A DNA stretch of 64,000 nucleotides from Streptomyces ortus (GTDB taxonomy: Bacteria; Actinomycetota; Actinomycetes; Streptomycetales; Streptomycetaceae): contig NZ_JAIFZO010000002.1 of NCBI RefSeq assembly GCF_026341275.1, positions 5,238,118 through 5,302,117 on the forward strand, in the 5' to 3' direction. Positions within the stretch are counted from its first letter, which is position 1. Every line of letters starts with the position of its first letter. The position numbers and the translations under genes are program-made. The notes beneath the pieces are model-generated. The model had not been told where the DNA came from. It saw only the letters and a list, made by a program, of their open reading frames with translations, and did no database searches. Positions 26,546 to 35,451 of this stretch are shown here, one piece after another.

Positions 26546-27892
26546 TCAGCCCAGCGCCTTGCCCGGCAGTTCCACCTTCGCGCCCAGCTCGATCAGCTTC
26601 TCCATGAAGTTCTCGTAGCCGCGGTTGATCAGGTCGATGCCGTGCACCCGGGACGTGCCCTGGGCCGCCAGCGCCGCGATCAGGTACGAGAAGCCGCCGC
26701 GCAGGTCGGGGATGACCAGGTCGGCGCCCTGCAGCTTGGTCGGGCCGGACACGACCGCCGAGTGCAGGAAGTTGCGCTGGCCGAAGCGGCAGCGCGAGCC
26801 GCCCAGGCACTCGCGGTAGAGCTGGATGTGCGCGCCCATCTGGTTCAGCGCGGACGTGAAGCCGAGGCGGGACTCGTACACCGTCTCGTGGACGATCGAG
26901 AGGCCGGTGGCCTGCGTGAGGGCGACCACGAGGGGCTGCTGCCAGTCGGTCTGGAAGCCCGGGTGGACGTCCGTCTCCAGCGCGATCGACTTGAGCTGGC
27001 CGCCGGGGTGCCAGAAGCGGATGCCCTCGTCGTCGATCTCGAAGGCGCCGCCGACCTTCCGGTACGTGTTGAGGAACGTCATCATCGAGCGCTGCTGGGC
27101 GCCGCGGACGTAGATGTTGCCTTCGGTCGCCAGGGCCGCGGAAGCCCAGGAGGCGGCCTCCAGGCGGTCCGGCAGGGCCGCGTGGGTGTATCCGCCGAGC
27201 TTGTCGACGCCCGTGACGCGGATGGTGCGGTCGGTGTCCATCGCGATGATCGCGCCCATTTTCTGCAGGACGCAGATCAGGTCCTCGATCTCCGGCTCGA
27301 CCGCCGCGTTCGCCAGCTCCGTGACGCCCTCCGCGAGGACGGCCGTCAGCAGCACCTGCTCGGTCGCGCCGACGGACGGGTACGGCAGCTCGATCTTCGT
27401 GCCGCGCAGCCGCTGCGGGGCCTCCAGGTACTGGCCGTCCGCGCGCTTCTCGATGGTCGCGCCGAACTGCCGCAGCACCTCGAAGTGGAAGTCGATCGGC
27501 CGGCCGCCGATGTCGCAGCCGCCCAGGCCCGGGATGAACGCGTGGCCGAGGCGGTGCAGCAGCGGGCCGCACAGCAGGATCGGGATGCGCGACGAACCCG
27601 CGTGGGCGTCGATGTCCGCGACGTTGGCGCTCTCCACGTGCGACGGGTCCATGATGAGCTCGCCCGGCTCCTCACCCGGACGGACCGTCACCCCGTGCAG
27701 CTGCAGCAGCCCGCGTACGACCCGCACGTCACGGATGTCCGGGACATTGCGCAGCCGGCTCGGAGCGCTGCCGAGCAGTGCGGCAACCATGGCCTTCGGT
27801 ACGAGGTTCTTCGCACCGCGGACACGGATCTCACCCTCCAGCGGGGTTCCGCCGTGGACAAGGAGTACGTCGTCTGAGCCGTTGACGGTCAT
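26546..27892 (-). CDS. murA: UDP-N-acetylglucosamine 1-carboxyvinyltransferase MurA
   Basis: A 448-residue enzyme for the first committed step of peptidoglycan synthesis (transfer of enolpyruvate from PEP to UDP-GlcNAc). It has GAKNLVPKAMVAALL near the N-terminus and the catalytic loop PGLGGCDIGGRPIDFHF with Cys126, the residue attacked by fosfomycin, so intrinsic resistance by Cys-to-Asp change is not expected. The arginine region LRGGFSYLIAALAA is also present. ATG 27892 (MTVNGSDDV) is chosen over longer readings with no ribosome site. Confidence 0.95.
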   Translation of the reverse strand: MTVNGSDDVLLVHGGTPLEGEIRVRGAKNLVPKAMVAALLGSAPSRLRNVPDIRDVRVVRGLLQLHGVTVRPGEEPGELIMDPSHVESANVADIDAHAGSSRIPILLCGPLLHRLGHAFIPGLGGCDIGGRPIDFHFEVLRQFGATIEKRADGQYLEAPQRLRGTKIELPYPSVGATEQVLLTAVLAEGVTELANAAVEPEIEDLICVLQKMGAIIAMDTDRTIRVTGVDKLGGYTHAALPDRLEAASWASAALATEGNIYVRGAQQRSMMTFLNTYRKVGGAFEIDDEGIRFWHPGGQLKSIALETDVHPGFQTDWQQPLVVALTQATGLSIVHETVYESRLGFTSALNQMGAHIQLYRECLGGSRCRFGQRNFLHSAVVSGPTKLQGADLVIPDLRGGFSYLIAALAAQGTSRVHGIDLINRGYENFMEKLIELGAKVELPGKALG

Positions 27893-28135
27893 GTATCTCG
27901 CGTTCCGATTGGTGGGACAGAGGCGAAGAAGCAAGGGTAATGGCCGCCCACCCCCCTTCAGTAAGCCCGAGGGCCTCTCAGACACGTCATAGCTTTGCCA
28001 CAACACGAACCGTGCCTAATCGGACACGTGGGGTCACCGGCCCCATCGCGCGCTCCACGCACGCCCCTTGTGCCCTGAGCTGCGTTCACGTGGTTACGGG
28101 TATTGCCTCCCCGTGCGCGGGGAAGATGCGGGATC

Positions 28136-28717
28136 ATGTCACGCATGACCGAGGTGTCCTCGCTCACAGGGCGGCTGCTCGTGGCCACACCCGCCCTGGC
28201 GGACCCCAACTTCGACCGCGCGGTCGTGCTGCTTCTCGACCACGACGAGAAGGGCTCGCTGGGCGTCGTCCTCAACCGCCCGACCCCCGTGGACGTGGGT
28301 GACATCCTCGCGGGCTGGGCGGAACTGGCGGGGGAGCCCGGCGTCGTGTTCCAGGGCGGCCCCGTCTCCCTCGACTCCGCGCTCGGGGTGGCGGTGATCC
28401 CGGGCGGCGCCTCCGGGGAGCGCGCGCCGCTCGGCTGGCGCCGGGTGCACGGCGCGATCGGACTCGTGGACCTGGAGGCCCCGCCGGAGCTGCTGGCCTC
28501 GGCGCTCGGCTCCCTGCGGATCTTCGCGGGGTACGCCGGCTGGGGGCCGGGGCAACTGGAGGACGAGCTGGGCGAGGGCGCCTGGTACGTCGTCGAGTCG
28601 GAGCCGGGCGATGTCTCCTCGCCCGCCCCGGAGCGGCTGTGGCGCGAGGTCCTGCGCCGTCAGCGCAACGAACTGGCGATGGTGGCCACGTACCCGGACG
28701 ACCCTTCGCTCAACTGA
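28136..28717 (+). CDS. YqgE/AlgH family protein (DUF179)
   Basis: A 193-residue YqgE/AlgH protein. The family start (SLTGRLLVATPALADPNFDR), VVLLLDHDEKGSLGVVLNRP, FQGGPVSLDSALGVA and the end AGYAGWGPGQLEDELGEGAW are all present. Its biochemical role is unknown. ATG 28136 lies nine bases after GGGGAAG; ATG 28145 is an in-frame alternative. Confidence 0.93.
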   Translation: MSRMTEVSSLTGRLLVATPALADPNFDRAVVLLLDHDEKGSLGVVLNRPTPVDVGDILAGWAELAGEPGVVFQGGPVSLDSALGVAVIPGGASGERAPLGWRRVHGAIGLVDLEAPPELLASALGSLRIFAGYAGWGPGQLEDELGEGAWYVVESEPGDVSSPAPERLWREVLRRQRNELAMVATYPDDPSLN

Positions 28718-28746
28718 TGACCCCGGCCTTCAGTACTCTTGCGTCT

Positions 28747-29058
28747 ATGAGCACTCTTGAGCCTGAGACCCAGCCCCAGCGAGGCACTGGGACGGGAACC
28801 CTCGTAGAGCCGACGCCGCAGACGTCGCACGGTGACGGGGACCACGAGCGCTTCGCCCACTACGTCCAGAAGGACAAGATCATGGCGAGCGCGCTCGACG
28901 GTACGCCCGTCGTCGCACTCTGCGGCAAGGTGTGGGTCCCGGGCCGGGACCCGAAGAAGTACCCCGTGTGTCCCATGTGCAAGGAGATCTACGAGTCCAT
29001 GGGCGCCGGTGGCGACGACGGCAAGGGCGGCGGCAAGGGCAAGGACGGCGGCAAGTAG
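28747..29058 (+). CDS. DUF3039 protein with putative zinc site
   Basis: A 103-residue actinobacterial DUF3039 protein. The core is ERFAHYVQKDKIMASALDGT, VVALCGKVWVPGRDP and YPVCPMCKEIY; Cys-x(n)-CPMC and the histidine suggest a zinc site. The tail is Gly/Lys-rich (GGDDGKGGGKGKDGGK). It follows yqgE by 29 bases. Function is unknown. Confidence 0.88.
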   Translation: MSTLEPETQPQRGTGTGTLVEPTPQTSHGDGDHERFAHYVQKDKIMASALDGTPVVALCGKVWVPGRDPKKYPVCPMCKEIYESMGAGGDDGKGGGKGKDGGK

Positions 29059-29315
29059 CGCGCCCGTGGCCTTAGCGGTCTCCCGCGTTCCGCGGTGCCC
29101 CGGTGCGGGGTGCCGCGGCTCTGTCGTGTCCGGCCTCGTGTCCGGCTGATCGGCGGGGCTCGGGGCGGCGTCGGCGTATGCGGCGTATCCGGGGCCTTTG
29201 TCCCGGCCGTCCGTTGCACGGAATGCTTCCGCCGGTCACAGAGTGGTTGAGACCTCTTGTGGGCATGTTCATGTACTCCATAGCCTCCCGGGTGTTGTGC
29301 AGCGCAAAACCACCA

Positions 29316-29330
29316 TTGCAAATGCTGCAA
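29316..29330. promoter_or_regulatory. Possible operator TTGCA-N5-TGCAA of the sugar/hexosaminidase operon
   Basis: A 15-base inverted repeat TTGCAAATGCTGCAA is 22 bases before the sugar-binding lipoprotein start, and a looser TTGTGCAGCGCAA lies 22 bases further upstream. Position fits a repressor site over the promoter or leader. The gap from 29059 shows no gene. Confidence 0.45.
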
Positions 29331-29352
29331 CGCGCCCCCGGAGGACGCCCCC

Positions 29353-30666
29353 ATGAAGCTCGCACCGCTCTCTGCCCGCATGGCCGCCCCGATCGCCGCC
29401 CTCGTCGTCGCCGGGCTCACGGCGACCGCCTGTGCTCCCGAGTCGTCCGACAACTCCGGCGGCAAGGACGAGAAGAGCGGCACCGTGCGTGTGTGGCTCT
29501 TCCAGGAGGTCGCCAACGCGCCGAAGGAGAAGGTGGTCGACGGGGTCGTCACCGCCTTCGAGAAGGCCCACAAGGGTACGAAGGTCGACGTCCAGTACAT
29601 CCCCGTCGAGACCCGCGCCGAGAAGATCAAGGCCGCCTTCAACGACCCCAAGAGCGCGCCCGACCTCATCGAGTACGGCAACACGGACACCGCCGGCTAC
29701 GTCAAGGACGGCGGACTGGCGGACGTCAGCGAGGAGTTCACGGACTGGAGCGAGTCCAAGGACACCGACCCGACCGCCAAGCAGTCCGTCACGGTCGACG
29801 GCAAGATCTACGGAGCCCCGTACTTCGTCGGCGTCCGCGCGCTCTACTACCGCACCGACGTCTTCGAGGACCTGGACCTCGACGTGCCCAAGACGCAGGC
29901 CGAACTGATCAGCACGGCCAAGAAGATCCGGCAGGCGAAGCCCGAGCTGTACGGTCTCGCGGTCGGCGGCGCCTACACGTACGGCGCGATGCCGTTCATC
30001 TGGTCCAACGGCGGTGAACTCGCCGAGGGCAAGGGCGGCTCGTACGCCTCGACCATCGACAGCGCCGAGGCCCAGAAGGGCATCAAGGCGTACACCTCGC
30101 TCTTCGGCGACGACAACTGTCCGGCCGCCAAGTGCGCGGGCATGGGCGGCAACGACACCGTCACGGCGTTCGCCTCCGGCAAGGCCGGCATGGCCATCGC
30201 CGGCGACTTCAGCCACGCGGCGATCGAGGCGGGCAAGGTCAAGGGCAAGTACAAGGTCGTACCGCTGCCCGGCGTGAAGTCCGGTGAGATCGCCCCCGCC
30301 TTCGCGGGCGGCAACAACCTCGGCGTCCTCAAGAGCACCACCCACCGCACCCTCGCCGTCGACCTGATGGAACAGCTCGCGTCGAAGAAGACGCAGGGCG
30401 CGCTCTTCGACGCGATGGGCTTCCTGCCGACGTTCACCGACGTGCGCCGGGACGTCGCGAAGCGCGAACCGTTCGTCGAGCCGTTCGTGAAGACCCTCGG
30501 CGCCGGCGCCAAGTTCGTCCCGGCCTCGCCCGCCTGGTCGCAGATCGACGCGTCCCTGGTCCTGCCGACGATGTTCCAGGAGGTCGTCAGCGGACGGAAG
30601 GGCGTGGAGGCCGCGTCCAGGGACGCGGCCGAGAAGATGAACGACGCGTTCAGCTCCGCCGGATGA
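29353..30666 (+). CDS. Extracellular sugar-binding lipoprotein of second ABC importer
   Basis: A 437-residue solute-binding lipoprotein. The signal ends in the lipobox LTATAC; the mature protein starts with a charged linker, then TVRVWLFQE and the family-1 binding fold (FIWSNGGELAEGKGG, GKAGMAIAGDFS). GGAGGACG lies upstream of the ATG. It starts an operon of two permeases and a GH20 hexosaminidase, so chitooligosaccharides or N-acetylglucosamine-containing sugars are the likely cargo; that is inferred from the enzyme. Confidence 0.93.
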   Translation: MKLAPLSARMAAPIAALVVAGLTATACAPESSDNSGGKDEKSGTVRVWLFQEVANAPKEKVVDGVVTAFEKAHKGTKVDVQYIPVETRAEKIKAAFNDPKSAPDLIEYGNTDTAGYVKDGGLADVSEEFTDWSESKDTDPTAKQSVTVDGKIYGAPYFVGVRALYYRTDVFEDLDLDVPKTQAELISTAKKIRQAKPELYGLAVGGAYTYGAMPFIWSNGGELAEGKGGSYASTIDSAEAQKGIKAYTSLFGDDNCPAAKCAGMGGNDTVTAFASGKAGMAIAGDFSHAAIEAGKVKGKYKVVPLPGVKSGEIAPAFAGGNNLGVLKSTTHRTLAVDLMEQLASKKTQGALFDAMGFLPTFTDVRRDVAKREPFVEPFVKTLGAGAKFVPASPAWSQIDASLVLPTMFQEVVSGRKGVEAASRDAAEKMNDAFSSAG

Positions 30667-31700
30667 GCCGGATGACCGACCGGCCGCTCACGGTGTCCGC
30701 CCCGGGGGCAGCCCCCGGGCCGGCCCCGGCGGCCGGACCCGCCGTGCGGGCATCCTCGGCCCGGGCCGCCACCAAGGCGCCCCGGCCGGGCCGCGGCCCC
30801 GCGGCGGGCCGCAGATCCCCGCTCGCCCGCGGCGGCTGGACGCCCTGGCTCTACCTCGCCCCCGCCCTCGTCGTCCTCGGCGGGCTGCTCGTCTACCCCG
30901 TCTACCAGCTCGGGCTGATCTCGTTCCTGGAATACACCCAGGCCCAGGTCAGCGGCGGGGAGCCGACGTCCTTCCAGGGCTTCGGGAACTACGCGGCGCT
31001 CTTCCGCGACGAGCAGTTCTGGCAGGTGCTGCTGGCCACCATGGTGTTCGCCGGGGCGTGCGTCGTGTCGACCCTCGCGGTCGGCTGCGCGCTCGCCGTC
31101 CTCCTGACACGTGTCCGTGCCCTGCCGCGGCTCGCCCTGATGCTGGCCGCGCTCGGCGCCTGGGCGACCCCGGCGGTCACCGGGTCCACGGTCTGGCTGC
31201 TCCTGTTCGACCCCGACTTCGGGCCGGTCAACCGGATCCTGGGACTGGGCGACCACTCCTGGACGTACGGCCGGTACAGCGCCTTCGCCCTCGTCCTGCT
31301 CGAAGTGGTCTGGTGCTCCTTCCCGTTCGTGATGGTCACCGTGTACGCCGGAATCCGCGCCGTGCCCTCCGAGGTCCTGGAGGCCGCCTCCCTGGACGGC
31401 GCCTCCCAGTGGCGGATCTGGCGCTCGATGCTCGCGCCGATGCTCCGCCCGATCCTCGTGGTCGTCACCATCCAGTCGGTCATCTGGGACTTCAAGGTCT
31501 TCACCCAGATCTACGTCATGACCAACGGCGGCGGCATCGCGGGCCAGAACCTCGTCCTGAACGTGTACGCGTATCAAAAGGCCTTCGCGTCCTCCCAGTA
31601 CGGCCTCGGGTCGGCGATCGGAGTGGTGATGCTGCTGATTCTGCTGGCCGTCACGCTCGTCTATCTGAGGCTGCTGCGAAGGCAGGGGGAAGAACTGTGA
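30663..31700 (+). CDS. Carbohydrate ABC permease, MalF type
   Basis: A 345-residue permease. A 58-residue Pro/Ala/Arg-rich cytoplasmic tail precedes six membrane helices. The EAA loop reads LEAASLDGASQWRIWRSM. ATGA overlap with the binding-protein gene and GTGA overlap with the next permease show coupled translation. A poorly conserved N-tail is common in such permeases. Confidence 0.93.
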   Translation: MSRMTDRPLTVSAPGAAPGPAPAAGPAVRASSARAATKAPRPGRGPAAGRRSPLARGGWTPWLYLAPALVVLGGLLVYPVYQLGLISFLEYTQAQVSGGEPTSFQGFGNYAALFRDEQFWQVLLATMVFAGACVVSTLAVGCALAVLLTRVRALPRLALMLAALGAWATPAVTGSTVWLLLFDPDFGPVNRILGLGDHSWTYGRYSAFALVLLEVVWCSFPFVMVTVYAGIRAVPSEVLEAASLDGASQWRIWRSMLAPMLRPILVVVTIQSVIWDFKVFTQIYVMTNGGGIAGQNLVLNVYAYQKAFASSQYGLGSAIGVVMLLILLAVTLVYLRLLRRQGEEL

Positions 31701-32596
31701 GTTCCGTGACGTCCGGGGATTCGGTGGATTCGGTCCAGGCCGGATTCGTGCGAAATCTCGTACGCCGTTCCGTGCGGCGGCCCTGGCGACTGGCCGCGGA
31801 GGCCTCGGCGCTGCTGATCGCGGCGGTGGTCGCATTCCCCCTCTACTGGATGGTGCTCAGCGCCTTCAAACCGGCCGGGGAGATCGAGTCGAGCGAGCCG
31901 CGGCCCTGGACGCTCTCTCCCTCCCTGGATTCCTTCCGGCGCGTCTTCGGGCAGCAGGAATTCGGCCGTTACTTCCTCAACAGTCTTGTCGTGGCGGTCA
32001 CCGTCGTCGCCGTCTCGGCACTCATCGCGTTTCTCGCCGCGACCGCCGTGACACGATTCCGCTTCCGCTTCCGGACCACCCTCCTGATCATGTTCCTGAT
32101 CGCCCAGATGGTGCCCGTCGAGGCACTGACGATCCCCCTCTTCTTCCAGATGCGGGACTTCGGTCAGCTCAACACCCTGGGCGCGCTGATCCTGCCGCAC
32201 ATCGCCTTCTCCCTGCCCTTCGCGATCTGGATGCTGAGGGGCTTCGTGAAGGCCGTCCCCGAAGCGCTGGAGGAGGCCGCCCACATCGACGGGGCGAGCC
32301 GGACGCGGTTCCTGTGGCAGATCCTTTTCCCGCTGGTCTTTCCGGGGCTCGTGGCCACCAGCGTGTTCTCCTTCATCTCCGCCTGGAACGACTTCCTGTT
32401 CGCCAAATCCTTCATCATCAGCGACACCTCGCAGTCCACGCTGCCGATGGCCCTCCTCGTCTTCTACAAGCCCGACGACCCGGACTGGGGCGGCGTGATG
32501 GCCGGTTCCACGGTGATGACGATTCCCGTGCTGATCTTCTTCGTACTCGTACAGCGGCGCCTGGTCTCCGGACTCGGCGGCGCGGTGAAGGACTGA
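31697..32596 (+). CDS. Carbohydrate ABC permease, MalG type
   Basis: A 299-residue permease with six membrane helices and the EAA loop LEEAAHIDGASRTRFLWQIL. The GTG at 31697 overlaps the previous stop. No ATPase is encoded in the operon, so a shared MsiK-type ATPase probably energises it (inference). Confidence 0.94.
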   Translation: MSSVTSGDSVDSVQAGFVRNLVRRSVRRPWRLAAEASALLIAAVVAFPLYWMVLSAFKPAGEIESSEPRPWTLSPSLDSFRRVFGQQEFGRYFLNSLVVAVTVVAVSALIAFLAATAVTRFRFRFRTTLLIMFLIAQMVPVEALTIPLFFQMRDFGQLNTLGALILPHIAFSLPFAIWMLRGFVKAVPEALEEAAHIDGASRTRFLWQILFPLVFPGLVATSVFSFISAWNDFLFAKSFIISDTSQSTLPMALLVFYKPDDPDWGGVMAGSTVMTIPVLIFFVLVQRRLVSGLGGAVKD

Positions 32597-32597
32597 C

Positions 32598-34280
32598 GTG
32601 AACGCTGACCCGAGCGACGCGGCTCCCGCCCTCGCAGCCCCGGCCGGGGTGATCCCGGCACCCCGCTCGGTGCGGGAGTCCACCCGCCCGGGCGTCCCGC
32701 TCGACGCGGACACCACCCTGTGGGCCGGGCCGGGCACCGGCACCACCGAACGCTGGCTGCGCCTCACCCTCGGTGCCGCCCTCGGACTTTCGCTGCCGCC
32801 GGGCCCCGAAAACACCACCGGCGCGGAAAACGCCGCCCGTACCGTGCGGTTGCGTATCGACGGGACTTTGCGACCCGAGGCGTACGTACTCGACGTCGAT
32901 GCCGAAAACGGTATCGAGATCCGCGGCGGAAGTGGCGCCGGAGTGTTCTGGGGAGCCCAGACCCTGCGTCAGCTCATCGGCCCCGAAGCCTTCCGGCGGG
33001 CACCCGTCCGGCCGGGCGTCACGTACGTCGTCCCGAACCGGACCATCGAGGACGCACCGCGATTCGGCTGGCGCGGACTCATGCTCGACGTCTCGCGGCA
33101 CTTCATGCCGAAGGACGGCGTCCTGCGCCAACTCGACCTGATGGCCGCGCACAAGCTCAACGTCTTCCACTTCCACCTCACGGACGACCAGGGCTGGCGT
33201 ATCGAGATCAAGCGGTATCCGAAGCTCACGGAGACCGGATCATGGCGGGCACGCACCAAATTCGGTCATCGCGCCTCGCCCCACTGGGAGGAGAAGCCGC
33301 ACGGGGGCCACTACACCCAGGACGACATCCGCGAGATCGTCGCGTACGCCGCCGAACGGCATATCGCCGTCGTCCCCGAAATCGACATCCCGGGGCACTC
33401 GCAGGCCGCCATCGCCGCATATCCGGAACTCGGCAACACCGATGTCATCGACACGCACTCCCTCTCCGTCTGGGACACCTGGGGCGTCTCCAAAAACGTA
33501 CTCGCACCCACTGACAACGCCCTCCGCTTCTACGAGGGCGTCTTCGAGGAACTCCTCGGACTGTTCCCCTCACAGTTCATCCACGTCGGCGGCGACGAGT
33601 GCGCCAAGGACCAGTGGAAGGCGTCCCCCGCCGCCCAGGCGCGGATCGCCGAACTGGGCCTCGCGGACGAGGACGAACTGCAGTCCTGGTTCATCCGCCA
33701 CTTCGACGACTGGCTGGGCGCGCGAGGCCGCCGGCTGATCGGCTGGGACGAGATCCTGGAGGGCGGACTCGCCCCCGGCGCCGCCGTCTCCTCGTGGCGC
33801 GGCTACCGGGGCGGCATCACGGCCGCACGGGCCGGCCACGACGTCGTCATGTGCCCTGAGCAGCAGGTGTACCTGGACCACCGGCAGGCCGAGGGCCCCG
33901 ACGAGCCGGTGCCCATCGGCTTCGTGCGCACCCTGGAGGACGTCTACCGCTTCGAACCCGTTCCACCGGAGCTGACCCCCGCTCAGGCGCGGCACGTGCT
34001 GGGCACCCAGGCCAACCTGTGGACCGAGGTGATGGAGGACCGGGCCCGCGTCGACTACCAGGCCTTCCCGCGGCTCGTGGCCTTCGCGGAGGTCGCCTGG
34101 AGCGCGCTGCCCCCGCCCGCGGAACGCGACTTCGCGGATTTCGAGGAGCGAATGACCGCGCACTACGCGCGACTTGACGCCCTGGGAGTCGCCTACCGGC
34201 CGCCCGCCGGGCCGTTGCCGTGGCAGCGGCGCCCCGGGGTGCTCGGACGCCCGATCGAGGGGCCGCCCCCGAACGTGTGA
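32598..34280 (+). CDS. Beta-N-acetylhexosaminidase, GH20
   Basis: A 560-residue glycoside hydrolase that removes terminal beta-GlcNAc/GalNAc by substrate-assisted catalysis. The N-terminal non-catalytic GH20b domain spans about residues 10-155; the barrel begins at FGWRGLMLDVSRHFMP. The catalytic pair is D333-E334 in HVGGDECAKDQW, and HFHLTDDQGWR is typical. No signal peptide is visible, so it is probably cytoplasmic and acts on sugars imported by the three upstream genes. It starts at a GTG one base after the permease stop. Confidence 0.94.
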   Translation: MNADPSDAAPALAAPAGVIPAPRSVRESTRPGVPLDADTTLWAGPGTGTTERWLRLTLGAALGLSLPPGPENTTGAENAARTVRLRIDGTLRPEAYVLDVDAENGIEIRGGSGAGVFWGAQTLRQLIGPEAFRRAPVRPGVTYVVPNRTIEDAPRFGWRGLMLDVSRHFMPKDGVLRQLDLMAAHKLNVFHFHLTDDQGWRIEIKRYPKLTETGSWRARTKFGHRASPHWEEKPHGGHYTQDDIREIVAYAAERHIAVVPEIDIPGHSQAAIAAYPELGNTDVIDTHSLSVWDTWGVSKNVLAPTDNALRFYEGVFEELLGLFPSQFIHVGGDECAKDQWKASPAAQARIAELGLADEDELQSWFIRHFDDWLGARGRRLIGWDEILEGGLAPGAAVSSWRGYRGGITAARAGHDVVMCPEQQVYLDHRQAEGPDEPVPIGFVRTLEDVYRFEPVPPELTPAQARHVLGTQANLWTEVMEDRARVDYQAFPRLVAFAEVAWSALPPPAERDFADFEERMTAHYARLDALGVAYRPPAGPLPWQRRPGVLGRPIEGPPPNV

Positions 34281-34557
34281 GGAGGCTCCCGGAGGGTGTC
34301 GCCCGGCGCGGCACCCTGGGACGGTGGCCGCTACGGAGAAAGGCGCCCAAGAGGACACGAAACCCGCCAATTGACTCCGGCGGGCCATGTGGTGCGAAAA
34401 CGGACCATACGCTGGTGGCGGGTAGGAATGCCTCCTAGCGGACCCCCGCGTCGGGGAACCGGGAAGATGTGCCAGAGTTGCCACGTCCGCCCTGTCAGCA
34501 CGTACCGTACGGCAACACAGGTGGGACCAGGTGGGGCAGCGGGAAGGGGCAGCCGGT

Positions 34558-35451
34558 TTGACCACGCACGCACCGCAGGCGGCGCACGCCGTGACGCTGC
34601 CCGCCTCACTGGACGAGGCCGTGGCGGCACTCGCCGCCATGCCCGCCGCCGTTCCCGTGGCCGGCGGCACCGACCTCATGGCCGCCGTCAACTCGGGACA
34701 GCTCAGGCCCGCCGCACTCGTCGGCCTCGGCCGGATCAGCGAGATCCGCGGCTGGCAGTACCAGGACGGCCACGCGCTCCTGGGCGCGGGCCTCACCCAC
34801 GCGCGTATGGGGCGCCCCGACTTCGCCGCCCTCATCCCCGCCCTCGCCGCCGCCGCGCGGGCCGCGGGACCGCCGCAGATCCGCAACGCGGGCACCCTGG
34901 GCGGCAACATCGCCTCGGCGTCCCCCACCGGCGACGCGCTGCCGGTGCTGGCCGCGCTGGAAGCGACCCTCATCATCGCCTGCCCGGGCGGCGCCCGCCG
35001 TGAGATCCCCGTGTCGCACCTGCTCGCGGGCGTGGAGATGCTCCGCGGCGGCGAACTCATCGGGTACGTGCGCGTGCCGCTGCTGCACGCGCCCCAGGTC
35101 TTCCTCAAGGCGACCGGACGGACCGGCCCCGGGCGCGCCATCGCCTCCGTGTCGCTCGTCCTCGACCCCGCCCGGCGCGGAGTGCGGTGTGCCGTCGGAG
35201 CCATAGCGCCGATGCCGCTGCGCCCCCTGGACGCCGAGCAGTGGGTCGCCTCGCTGATCGACTGGGACAACAACCGCGCGATCGTGCCCGAGGCGCTGGC
35301 CGCCTTCGGCGAGTACGTCGCCGCGGCCTGCATCCCCGATCCGGCCCCCGAGGAGGACGGCTCCGTACAGCCGCTGCCGCCCGCCGTACTGCACCTGCGG
35401 CGTACCGTCGCCGCGCTGGCCCGACGAGCACTGGGGAGGGCACTGTCGTGA
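34558..35451 (+). CDS. Molybdenum hydroxylase FAD-binding subunit (CoxM/XdhB-like)
   Basis: A 297-residue FAD subunit of the xanthine dehydrogenase/CO dehydrogenase family. It has the FAD loops PVAGGTDLMAAVNSG and QIRNAGTLGGNIASASPTGD. It overlaps the Fe-S subunit gene by GTGA. The start is uncertain: TTG 34558 nine bases after GGGAAGGGG, or GTG 34531. The preceding 277-base gap has no gene. Confidence 0.9.
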   Translation: MTTHAPQAAHAVTLPASLDEAVAALAAMPAAVPVAGGTDLMAAVNSGQLRPAALVGLGRISEIRGWQYQDGHALLGAGLTHARMGRPDFAALIPALAAAARAAGPPQIRNAGTLGGNIASASPTGDALPVLAALEATLIIACPGGARREIPVSHLLAGVEMLRGGELIGYVRVPLLHAPQVFLKATGRTGPGRAIASVSLVLDPARRGVRCAVGAIAPMPLRPLDAEQWVASLIDWDNNRAIVPEALAAFGEYVAAACIPDPAPEEDGSVQPLPPAVLHLRRTVAALARRALGRALS

